A DNA stretch of 64,000 nucleotides from Lithodes maja. Lineage: Eukaryota > Arthropoda > Malacostraca > Decapoda > Lithodidae. This document shows, piece after piece, positions 49,588 to 59,630 of the stretch. The notes beneath the pieces are model-generated. The model was not told the origin of the DNA. It did not search any database and saw only the letters and a program-made list of their open reading frames with translations. Each line of letters starts with the position of its first letter. Positions within the stretch are counted from its first letter, which is position 1. The translations under genes and the position numbers were made by a program. The stretch spans positions 1 through 64,000 of the forward strand of contig JBAKBP010000183.1 of NCBI GenBank assembly GCA_037953745.1, in the 5' to 3' direction.

Positions 49588-51095
49588 TGTATCCTCCTAC
49601 TTTCTCTATCCTAGTTTCAAAGCCAAAGGCGGATGTTGTGCATATGTGCACAACAAACTCACTTGCTCTCGTGTTCCCGATTTCGACTCCTCTGAATTCT
49701 CAACTTTATGGCTCAAACTTTCCTGTCATTCTCTTACTAAATATTTCTGTGCTGTCTATCTTTCCCCTAACTCTACCAACTTTCCTAAATTCTTTGACTA
49801 TCTAAACTCTACAGTGGAACACATTCTATCCATTTCTCCTTTCTCAGAAATCTCCATCTTAGTTGATTTCAACGTTCACCACCGCCAATGGCTCTCCTCT
49901 CACACTACTGATCCACCTGGTGAACAAGCCTACGTCTTTTCTATCCTAAATGACCTAGAGCAGTTAGTTCAGCAACCCACCCGTATCCCGGATCGCATCG
50001 GAGATCTGCCCAACATTCTTGACCTGTTTCTAACTTCTAACCCTTCTTCTTATACTGTCGATCTTTTCTCTCCTTTGGGCTCCTCCGACCATAAACTTAT
50101 CTCTGTCACCTGTCCTATCTCTCCAGTACAGCCACCCGATCCTCCTAGCCGGCGGCGCTTGTGGCACTTTGGCGCTGCCGACTGGGAGGCTCTTCGGCAG
50201 TACTTCTTTGATTTCCCATGGAATGATTTCTGCTTCCATGGCCGAGGACCCTCGGAGAGTGCTGAACGCATTACCGAGGTAATCCTATCGGGCATGGAAG
50301 CATACATTCCATTCTCTTTCTCTCAGACTAATGCGAAAAAATCTTGGTTTACTCACGCCTGTTCTACTGCTGTCCGCAATAAGGAGGAAGCATTCAAACG
50401 GTACCGACGCCTTAAAACTCAAGACTCTCATTCTTCATATGTTTCTGCCCGGAATCAAGCCAAATCTGTTCTTCGACTTGCCAAACACTCTTTCATCAAT
50501 AATAAATGCACTGAACTATCCAACTCTAGCTCTTCCCAAGCTTTCTGGCATCTAGCCAAAAACCTCTCCAACAATTTCTCTTCCTCGTCTTTCCCTCCCC
50601 TTTCCCACTCTGATGGCACAACCATCACTTCTTCCTCTGACAAAGCTAAACTCTTCGCTCAAACTTTTGCTAGAAACTCCACCTTGGATGATTCCGGTGC
50701 TATTCCTCCCTCTCCGCCCTCCTCTCTCTTACTTATGCCTAATATCCTAATCTCTTCTAAAGATGTACTTTCTACCCTCTCTGGGCTTAACACTAATAAG
50801 GCGTACGGTCCGGACGGTGTTCCTCCTGTTGTTCTCAAAAACTGTGCTTCCGTGCTGACTCCCTGCCTAGGCAAACTCTTTCGTCTCTGTCTATCCTCTA
50901 ACGTCTTCCCTTCATGCTGGAAGTTTGCTCACATTCAACCTGTCCCAAAGAAGGGCGACCGCTCTCAACCCTCCAACTATCGTCCAATTGCTCTTATCTC
51001 TTGTCTTTCTAAAGTTTTTGAAACTATTCTTGCTTCCAAATTTCTTAAGCATTTCTCTTCTCATAATCTGCTCTCAGATCGCCAGTATGGCTTCC
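49588..51095 (+). pseudogene. LINE-B endonuclease and RT fingers
   Basis: Continues from 46,835: SVSSYFLYPSFKAKGGCCAY, AVYLSPNSTNFPKFFDYL, ILVDFNVHHRQWL (usual GDFN changed to VDFN), LDLFLTSNP and GSSDHKLISV complete the endonuclease. The RT begins with NTNKAYGPDGVPPVVLKN, FAHIQPVPKKGDRSQPSNYR and PIALISCLSKVFE. It ends at DRQYGF, where the TTAA insert starts. Upstream of 49,576 the same frame belongs to LINE-A, so an ORF spanning the junction is an accident. Confidence 0.82.
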
Positions 51096-51099
51096 TTAA

Positions 51100-51732
51100 C
51101 CTAACAAGTGCGCATGGGGGTAATTGAAAACGTCCCCCTGTGCTGACGTATTTGAGGTGTTTCCGTCACTAAAATATTCATTGTACAGTACCATTAATAG
51201 CATTAATAATTATCCATATGCGCCTATTATGGGTTGATTATAAAGGTATTAACCTGAAACAACAATAAAACGAGTGAAAACAGCGTTTGGATGGTCAAAA
51301 TCGGAGATATAGCCCGCGAGTTGTATAATGTATGGGTGAGGCAAACTGCTTTCCTGCCAATTTCCCCCAAGGCCACTGAGACACAGTCGATCGATACTCT
51401 CTCTCTCTCTCTTGCACTCGCTTGCCATCAGTGATGACAACACCCTGCTTGCAACTCGCTAATGTTAGCACGAAAATATACCTCAGAATAAGGGAATAAT
51501 AGGGAAAATAGGTGATAACTGAAGGAGAGGAGGAAAGTGGGGAAGGAGGGGAGGTAGAGGACTGAGATTTTGCATAGCCCAGGGGCCAAAAAAAAATAAA
51601 AAAATAAAAAAATAAAAATATATTTTTTTTTTTTTTTCGATGTCAAAAGTTGATTTTTTATTTTACTTACTCTCAAGAGTCTTCCCGCAGTCCGCCGGGG
51701 GAACTCTTAAGAGTCTCCCCGCAGTTCCCGGG
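51100..51732. mobile_element. 633-bp TTAA-flanked insert in LINE-B
   Basis: Bounded by TTAA at 51,096-51,099 and 51,733-51,736. Deleting the insert and one TTAA restores the RT reading QYGFLKGRSTGD, proving insertion. The ends (CCTAACAAGTGC and, on the other strand, CCCGGGAACTGC) show no long inverted repeat. The interior has a CT run, an A/T-rich tract at 51,590-51,640 and a duplicated AAGAGTCTYCCCGCAGT near the right end. No ORF is recognised. The TTAA duplication suggests a piggyBac-type non-autonomous element. Confidence 0.75.
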
Positions 51733-51736
51733 TTAA

Positions 51737-52925
51737 GGGTCGCTCTACTGGTGATCTTCTTTCATATCTTACTAACTCTTGGTCATCCTCCTTTCGGGAC
51801 TTCGGTGAGACTTTTTCTATTGCACTAGCTAGACATATCGAAAGCCTTCGATAGAGTCTGGCATAAATCTTTAATTTCTAAACTACCCTCCTTCGGTTTC
51901 TATCCCTCCATCTGTGCCTTTGTCTCTAATTTCCTTTCCGGCCGTTCCATAGCTGCGGTTGTGGACGGCCATTGTTCACTTCCTCACCCTATAAACTCCG
52001 GTGTTCCTCAGGGCTCTGTCCTATCTCCTATTCTCTTTCTAATTTTTATAAATGATCTCCTTAACTGTACCTTAATTCCCATCCATTCATACGCAGACGA
52101 CTCAACCTTACACTACTCCATTAGTTTTTCAGAACGCCCCAGCCAGCAATCCCTCAACGACAAACGTAATGAAGCCATAGAACTCTTAAATTCTGATCTA
52201 AATACTATTTCCAATTGGGGCAGAGAAAACCTTGTTAACTTTAATGCTTCCAAAACCCAATTTCTCCATCTATCTACCCGTCAGGATCTCCCAGCGGACT
52301 ATCCCTTATTCTTCAACAATACAAAAATCAACCCTTCATCTTCTCTCAATATTCTTGGTGTCTCTTTTTCTTCTGCTCTCATTTGGAAGGACCATATTAC
52401 CAGTCTTGCTAAGGCAGCCTCCCAGAAGCTGGGTGTGCTCAACCGCCTTAGGGGGTTCTTTTCCCCTGCACAGCTTCTTGCTCTGTACAGGGGCATAGTG
52501 CGCCCTTGTATTGAGTATTGTTCACATGTGTGGGGAGGTTCCTCTCACACCGCTCTCCTAGACAAAGTTGAAAGGAAGGCCTTTCGTATCATTAACTCCC
52601 GTCCACTCACCAACTCTCTGTAATCTCTCTCTCTCCGCCGCAATGTTGCATCTCTCTCGCTATTCTATCGCTACTATAATAATTAGTGTTCCTCAGAGCT
52701 ATCCCAGTGCATACCACCTCCTTTACGTAGGGCACGTGGTACCCGTCTTGCAACTCAATCCCACCCCTACTCTGTGCAACTCTCCAACCCAAGAGTGAAA
52801 TGTTACTCTCAAACTTTCTTCTACTCAACATCTGAGCTCTGGAACTCTCTCCCAGAATCAGTCTTTCCCTCTTCCTATGACTTAAATTGCTTCAAACTCC
52901 GTGTGTCCAGGCATTTTGGCTCGAA
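51737..52925 (+). pseudogene. LINE-B RT palm, thumb and C-terminus
   Basis: After STGDLLSYLTNSWSSSF, a duplicated CTAG (51,825-51,832) shifts the frame inside the LDISKAFD block. The next frame carries AFDRVWHKSL, INSGVPQGSVLSPILF and SYADDSTLHYS (YADD 52,090-52,101). The thumb follows with GVLNRLRGFFSPAQLLAL and GIVRPCIEYCSHVWGG. A stop at 52,621-52,623 and another at about 52,685 precede the C-terminal CIPPPLRR-like, SHPYSVQLSNPRVK and LWNSLPESVFPSSYDLN parts. Confidence 0.82.
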
Positions 52926-53016
52926 CGTCCCTTGATTTTGGCCCTGTCACTCTTTCAACTATGGGGGAGGCACTCGCTATAGGCAGTTATGCCTTTTGCC
53001 TCCCTCAATCACATAG

Positions 53017-53019
<3 letters not shown>

Positions 53020-53054
<35 letters not shown>
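53020..53054. repeat. Poly-T tract
   Basis: About 35 T immediately before the left TTAA of a family C MITE and after the LINE-B 3' region. Confidence 0.85.
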
Positions 53055-53059
<5 letters not shown>

Positions 53060-53541
53060 CTCCAGCCCCGGCTATGTATTATATATATATTCCTCGAAAT
53101 CCGGGTGTTTTGGCCGAAAAACGTCTAGGCTAGGCTACCGTATATTCGTTAATCAGACTGCTTCCCGCATTCCCGCGCATCCCCAAGCGTAGCTGTGTTA
53201 TTTACCTGTAGAATGGCATTAAGTAGAGCTCTCTAAGTCAACTGGTTGAGCTGTTATGATGATTTCATTGGAGATAACTTTATGGCCAAAACAGCCACTT
53301 TACACCACTTTTCGATACTTAACAACAACATACAGGCACACAAGAACAAGCGACGCTCTCCTTCTTGTGGCCGGAGATGCGGAGCGTCGGTCCAGTCGGC
53401 TGTTGTTTACATGCGTCGGACCGACGCCGCGCACAGCAAGCTCACAGGCTGTGACGTCATGGGTGTTTAAGGGACCATCCGGGTTTCTGTTACATGCTTT
53501 TTTATGGGCGTTCAAGAGGCCATCCGTGGTGAGAGGGTTAA
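53055..53541. mobile_element. Family C TTAA MITE, complete copy
   Basis: 487 bp, starting TTAACCCTCCAGCCCCGGCT and ending GGTGAGAGGGTTAA. High similarity to the outer copy at 44,325. Both strands show open frames (for example 53,246-53,618) that recur with the repeat and are not genes. Confidence 0.78.
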
Positions 53542-54084
53542 CTCATTTACCTCAAGGACCCCGGCTTGAGGGACCTGATAAAGTTCAGGGATACCTGTCT
53601 CCGCGTCTTCCGGAATAGGAGGATCACCGATTAGTTGTCAAACTCAGGCAGGATCATAAAGCAAAGGCATTGGCTTGTTGGGAAACCCCAGGTCCTCCTC
53701 AAGGGCACCCGAAGTGAAGGGGTTATGAATAGCCCCACCTGTCAAGGGTGGGAATCGCTACTGATTCACCGGTTAGGGAACACTAGGACCAATTGACCCT
53801 GAGGGACGAGGCGGTGTGGTGGTCTTTATTCATATAAGGACAGGTTGTAAAGGAACAGTAGGTAACGTAGAAGGCATTAGCTTAGAGGACAGCCTAACCT
53901 GGGGATGTCAAGAGACTCTTGTCTCTGACTAAACTTGGACTTAATTGCTGCTAGAACCTTTGTTTGGAACAGGGTCTCCAACTTCGTTGGGACGTGGGCA
54001 AAAGAATGTTTAGGAAACTCACGTAGGCATTATGGATAATGTCTGGGACTTAGGATATGTAACCTTTTACATCACTCCAAATAT
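53542..54084. other. No recognisable feature
   Basis: Unique-looking sequence without a supported ORF, repeat counterpart or RNA gene. Confidence 0.45.
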
Positions 54085-56270
54085 TGAGCAAAACCTAAGG
54101 CGCCCCAGCCGCAGTTATGTGGCCAATCAGATTGTGATGTTTCACAAAGGGTACACTTCTTAGTAGCCCACTAGCTAGCGTACAATCAACACAAGACAGA
54201 TGGCGTACATACTTCGTACGCCCAAGAAGGGGGAATTTGTTGCATCTTGTGAACCCGAACCACTGCACAATAGTCGTGGCGATTACAAGAGAGAGCTGTT
54301 GCTCATCAGGCCAAGAATTAATGTTACATAATACTAGAGCAAAGAACAAAATCATGTACCGGCTCGTCATGCATAAGGTCTATGGAATGCCGAGTAGCCT
54401 GTTGGCTATATGAATGCAGTAAAAGAAGTTAGAACGGGGTAGTATATCGGCTGTATCTTATATAAAGATGGATTAGAGTGGGATAGTCGATGGTTATCAT
54501 TAATATGATTAGAGTATCCCCCCCCCCCCCCCCCCTTTCTCTCATTCGTGGTTCTACATTGAGAACCCAAGGTGAAGACTTTTAACAGCGACTCAACAAG
54601 AAATTACGTTGGGTAACACCTGGCGGTGAATAGCCTATTGGCTATATGAATGCCGTAACAGAGGTTATAGTAGAGTAGCGTATCTGCTATCTCTTATATA
54701 AATTCATTGTCCTCCATTGAGAACCTATGGGAAAGATGTTTATCATTGACCCGGAAAGACACGCCGTTGGGCAGCACCCAGAGATGGAGGTGAAACCCGA
54801 AGACCTTCATAGCAACCCGATCGGGAATACGGAACCGGAGAGAGTGGACCGTAGCTAAGAGTCAAGGTCTATTTCAGTTCAATTCAATTCGAGAGACTGT
54901 AATTGCAATTTGCAGAACTTAAGTTATAACAATGGAATAATAATAATCAGTAGATTATCAATGTCACCGGAGGTCCGTTGGGTACCCGGTACCCGGACAC
55001 CATTGGTTAGTCCGTGTATATCAATTCAATATTGGGCTTATAATAGTGATAGTATCCGGAGGAAGCTTTGCTCCTCATCTGTCCCTAATAGCCCACTGGG
55101 GCACAGGAGTCCCGCCGACTCCAGGGCTCGAAGTTTCCGAACTATTTCCATGTCAGAAGTGCTAACATAAGTAAGCAGAAACTTTTTAGCACCTGGCTTA
55201 TATATTGAAAAATGAAGTGAAGCCATCGAAAAACTTCATAATATAATTTCAATATTTGGCTTATGATAGGGATAGGACCCGGAGGAAACTTTTCCTTTAT
55301 ACAGTAGTTCAATAATTGCCCACACTATTGGCACCCAGCATATACATTGAAAAATGACAAATGAAGTAAATCCACTGCAAAACTTCATATAATACTTATA
55401 TCTAGGAAGATACTAATCTATCTCTTGTGCTGTAACTTTCAGTAGTGAGGCTCTGAGCTATAGCCTATTGGCCACTTCCGCGCTCGATGTGACGAGCGTG
55501 AGAAAACTTCATAATATCGAGTCAATATTTGGCTTAAAAATAGGAATAGTATCCGGAGGAACATTGTTCCTTATAGGTCAACAATATCGGAACCATTGGC
55601 CCCCCGCTTATATGTTGAAAAATGAAGTAAATCCCTCGAAAAACTTCATAATATAATATTTATATATCTATATATCTATATAGGAAGAGATCATCTATCT
55701 CTTATATTATAAAATTCAGTAGTGATGCTCGAGATAGGCCTATTGGCCGCTTCCGTGATCGTGCGCTCGCTTGAGAAATAAACTTTCACTTCATCCCAAA
55801 TGTTTAGTAATACCTGAGTCGCCCCCGCTGCTGTTTTGTAAATTTTTTAGGAGCCCACTTAGTCAATGTACGATTCACACAAGACATCTGGCGTACATAC
55901 CTCGTCAGTTGTGGCTCAGGTGAGGGGGCGGAGATTACTGAGGAGAGCTATAGCCCACCTGTCAGAAAAAGGCCAAGAATCAATGTTACATAGTATAAGA
56001 GCAAAGAACCAAAGCATGTCCCAGTTCCTTATGTATAAGGCTCATGCAATGTCGAGTAGCCTGCTGGCCCTATGAATGTTTTAAAGAATTTAGAGTAGGG
56101 TAGCATATTCGCTACATCGTATATAAGAATGGATTTAAGTGGGATAGTCTATAGGCTATCATAAATGCCACTGGAGTACTCTCCTCCCTTCTTTTTCCAT
56201 TCATTGTTCTACATTGAGAACTCGGAGGGAAACGTTGGTCTTTAATTTAACCGGAACCTTTTGGTACATC
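54085..56270. repeat. Diverged direct duplications
   Basis: Blocks recur in order: AAYCWCACAAGACAKMTGGCG with CGTACATAC near 54,190 and 55,878; GAGTAGCC, TATGAAT and TATCTTATATAA phrases near 54,395, 54,630 and 56,050; CTACATTGAGAAC near 54,553 and 56,209. A smaller unit with AAAACTTCATAATAT and AGTATCCGGAGGAA repeats near 55,050, 55,250 and 55,540. Looks like an old, heavily diverged tandem duplication. No gene. Confidence 0.6.
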
Positions 56271-56319
56271 GGATGTTTGTTTCTGAAGGAAAACATTGGT
56301 CCCCCCCCCCCCCCCCCCA

Positions 56320-56960
56320 CCCCGGTACCCGGAGTACCCGGAGTACCGGAGTACTTGGAGGAAACTCTCGTTCCTTAATTTAACCTGAACTTCACGGTTC
56401 CTTGGTTTTCAGTTTACCCGGAGTACCCGGAGTATTTGGAGGAAGCTATCGTTCCTTATTTGAATCTGAACCTCTTGGTTCCTGGGTTGTCAGTGTTTAC
56501 CCGGAGTACCCGGAGTACTTGGAGGAAGCTATCGTTCCTTATTTTAATCTGAACCTCTTGGTTCCTGGGTTGTCAGTGTTTACCCTGAGTACCCGGAGTA
56601 CTTGGAGGAAGCTATCGTTCCTTATTTTAATCTGAACCTCTTGGTTCCTGGGTTGTCAGTGTTTACCCTGAGTACCCTGAGTACTTGGAGGAAGCTCTTG
56701 TTCCTTAATTTTAACCTGAACCTCTTGGTTCCTGGGTTTTCAGTATGTACCCGGAGTTCAGTATTGCTGCGAGTACCCTGAGTACCCCTAGTACCCGGAG
56801 TAGGCCTACTTGGAGGAAGCCTTGTTCCTAAATTTAACCTGAACTTCTTGGTTCCCTGGTTTTCAGTAGTACCCGGAGTATTCGGAGGAAGCTCTCGTTC
56901 CTTAATTTAACCTGAACTTTTGGTTCCTTGGTTTTTGTATTACTCGGAGTACCCGGAGGA
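56320..56960. repeat. ~83-bp minisatellite, about 8 units
   Basis: Units carry ACCCGGAGTACCCGGAGTA, TTGGAGGAAGCTATCGTTCC and GAACCTCTTGGTTCC. The TTGGAGG phrase (or its variant) falls near 56,355, 56,436, 56,519, 56,602, 56,685, 56,810, 56,881 and 56,954, mostly 81-83 bp apart. A short run of C precedes it (56,300-56,319). Frames through it are repeat translations. Confidence 0.85.
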
Positions 56961-57059
56961 AGCACTCGTTCTTGGTTTTGTTGGTGTTTTGTGCACCTGG
57001 AGGAAAACTTTGTTTCTCCATGTAACTGGAACTTCTTTGTGCATAGTTTTTTTTTTTTT

Positions 57060-57500
57060 TTTTCCTCGGTTTCCTTGAAACCCGGAGGTCTAAAACCCTG
57101 AGACCCGGAGAGAACGGAGGGACACAGGAGCCCCGCCGACTCCAGGACTCGAAGCATGCAATTGTATAGGGTTAGTTGGTGCTCTTGCACTGGAGGAAAC
57201 TTTGTTGGTCAATTTGTTCACATGCAAACTCTTTCTACTGTATTTTAAGAAATTAACACATAATTGTGTTGGTGCTCTTGCACTGGAGGAAACTTGTTGC
57301 TCCATTTGGTTTCATGCAAACTCTTTCTATTTAAGAAATTAACATATAATTGTGTTGTGCTTATACTTTATTTACTCGAAACCATTTACTGTAGTACCCA
57401 GAGTTGTAAACCCGGAGACCCGGAGAGAACGGAGGGACACAGGAGCCCCGCCGACTCCGGGACTCGAAGCATGCAAATTGTATAGGTTTAGTTGGTGCTC
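57060..57500. repeat. Direct repeats with GGAGAGAACGGAGGGACACA
   Basis: AGACCCGGAGAGAACGGAGG and CACAGGAGCCCCGCCGACTC, then CGAAGCATGCAAATTGTATAGG, occur at about 57,100 and 57,417. GTTGGTGCTCTTGCACTGGA occurs at about 57,176 and 57,270. A diverged CCCGCCGACTCCAGGGCTCG is at 55,115. Confidence 0.7.
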
Positions 57501-58250
57501 TTGAACTTGGTCATGCAAACTCTTAGGAATCATTGGTATCGAAGCACTTCATAACATATTACTCATATAGGAAGAGAATAATTGGTCCCTCATGTAAAAT
57601 TCAGTAGAGGGAAGCCGAGCTAGCTAGGCCTATTGGCCGCCCTCGTGGACACTTGCCCGAGGTGGCGAACAAAGCATGGCCTTAAAAATAAGTACTGGTA
57701 CAAGAATGGGACATATAAGGGAATCAATAAGTCTAGCTAAGACCCTATCAGCTCAAAGTAATGCTAGAAGCATGCAAACTATAAAGTGAAGCGACTTATA
57801 AAAGTGAAGCGACTTTGAAAAATTTAATACTAGTAAAATTTCAGGAAATAATGTAGGCTACTTTACGACAAAGAAAACTTTGAATTAATAATATCCTTAG
57901 AGTTCAACGTGTATCCTGAGGGCACACGAATAAGATGAATAATAGCCTACGATAAGTAAATAATTAAAGGCAAGCATTGTATAGGATATAGCCTAATACT
58001 GTATAACAATAATCACTTACTACGACGAACAACAAATATAAAGAATGGCGAAGCAGTATCCATATACTTTCGGTGTGGACAGGCGTGGACGGTGGCCCTC
58101 TGAAACATACAGGGCGATTACTCAATTCATGTTTGGACCTAACTCAAATAATATATAACAAGGACTCACTAGGAGTGAGAAAGCCAGGCAAACGCTGAGA
58201 CGCCCAGAGCAAGGGGGCACACATCCGACTCGCCTGGATCACAACCGTAA
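57501..58250. other. No recognisable feature
   Basis: AT-rich, with a short duplicated GTGAAGCGACTT phrase near 57,790. No supported gene. Confidence 0.5.
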
Positions 58251-58253
58251 AGA

Positions 58254-58556
58254 GGCAGATAAACACGCTAGAAAGTCTGGCATCACGTGCAAGGGAAGCA
58301 TAACGACAGCACAGCTGGAGGGCTGAGGCACCGGGAGGTTTGAAATGATAGATTTTTCTTTAAATTTTATTTCTAGTGGTATTCATTTTCAATGACGAGC
58401 CCTTGGTAAGATTTAATGGGTATTAACCAAGGATTGTTTTTATGCTATATACGCAACGGTTGTGATAAGAACTCCGGGGAATCCCGAACGGGTCCCGGAA
58501 TCTCAGCCTATATATAGTATAGGCTCTTCGTCATTGACGAAGGAACCAATACTAAA
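58254..58556. repeat. Uninterrupted copy of the 42.5-44.0 kb repeat, inverted
   Basis: Reverse complement of the pieces at 42,497-42,627, 42,959-42,990 and 43,823-43,940, joined without the two LINE insertions. It ends in a family D arm (CGTCATTGACGAAGGAACCA). Useful as the empty-site reference for those insertions. Confidence 0.75.
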
Positions 58557-58599
58557 TAATTAATATTGAATTGTTATGATGAATAAAAAAATAAAATGT

Positions 58600-58810
58600 T
58601 CCACAAACCTTCCTCTGTAGAATGCCGTTGAGTAGAGGTCTCTAGCCCCAGTGGTTGCATAATGGCGAGCGCAGGAAGTAGAGTGATTTTCGGCGGCAAA
58701 TTCTTCCCGCGTTCGGATGCGTCGCCCCGGCCCCGGCTACCACGCACCTAGCCGCTCCTCGCGCCAGAGTGTTTGCCTCCCATAGACGACTTTAGTGGTT
58801 GATATTGACA
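58600..58810. repeat. piggyBac 3' flank with family C similarity
   Basis: CTGTAGAATGCCGTTGAGTA and GAGGTCTCTA resemble TGTAGAATGGCGTTAAGTAG and AGCTCTCTA in the family C MITEs (44,480 and 53,210). This GC-rich stretch lies downstream of the minus-strand piggyBac gene and may be its subterminal region. Confidence 0.4.
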
Positions 58811-58879
58811 ATGTGATGTTTATTTGATATCTTTATAGTTATTTTGAGGCCAATTATATAAAGTATGTGTATTAGGGTA

Positions 58880-59385
58880 TCACTGTCACTAATATTGCTC
58901 ATATTCACTCGATACCGTTCGTTTTATTAGTAATTGTTATATTAGGCACTGGTTATTCGTTATCACAGGTGTTTATTATACTTTGGCCATCAAATATTAG
59001 GTCTTGTGTCACTTTCACTTTGGTAAATATGCTTTAGAGAGTGTCACTGATAATGCTCATTTTCACTCGATACCATACGTTTTATTAGTAATTGAGGTAG
59101 GTTATTGTTATATTAGGCACTGATTATTCGTTATCACAGGTGTTTATTATACTTTGGCCATCAAATATTAGGTCTTGTGTCACTTTCACTTTGGTAAATA
59201 TGCTTTTATAGTGTGTCACTGTCACTGATAATGCTCATTTTCACTCGATACCGTAAGTTTTATTAGTAATTGAGGTAGGTTATTGTTATATTAGGCACTG
59301 ATTATTCGTTATCACAGGTGTTTATTATACTTTGGCCATCAAATATTAGGTCTTGTGTCACTTTCACTTAGTTATATGCTTTGTA
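58880..59385. repeat. Three tandem units of ~171-178 bp
   Basis: ATTAGGCACTG(G/A)TTATTCG occurs at 58,941, 59,112 and 59,290. Each unit includes AGGTGTTTATTATACTTTGG and CTCATTTTCACTCGATACC. It sits 3' of the piggyBac gene. Confidence 0.85.
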
Positions 59386-59630
59386 AACGTTTTATATACA
59401 ATTTATTGGGTCTTTTTTCACTGATTTCTATATTTCTATAGGTTCTAATCATATGAATGTCACTTATTATATACATTTATGTGTCACTTTCACATATTAT
59501 TATGGAGTTATTGTATTTGTATCAATTTTCTCATAATACATTTGACTTTTGTATTAGAATAAATTGTTTTACTTCCACTTATTGCCTATATATATACATA
59601 TTGTCACTGTCTTTGGTACTTTCACGATGA

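Larger units (their letters stand above)
46600..52930 (+). mobile_element. LINE-B non-LTR retrotransposon, interrupted twice
   Basis: Pieces at about 46,600-46,835, 49,588-51,095 and 51,737-52,930 form one element with endonuclease and RT. A LINE-A copy splits the endonuclease with a 12-bp duplication CAACCCCTTCTC (46,824-46,835 and 49,576-49,587). A 633-bp insert with TTAA duplication splits the RT. In addition there are a 4-bp CTAG duplication at 51,825-51,832 and stops near 52,621 and 52,685. The protein type is common in arthropod genomes (Jockey/CR1-like); the clade is not assigned. Confidence 0.85.

Noticed and set aside
49493..51127. A single 544-residue protein spanning 49,493-51,127
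   Set aside because: The frame crosses the LINE-A tail into LINE-B and then into the TTAA insert; the first and last residues are accidental.
56320..56960. CRISPR-like array
   Set aside because: Units are directly adjacent and similar along their whole ~83 bp, with no unique spacers. It is an ordinary minisatellite in a eukaryotic genome.
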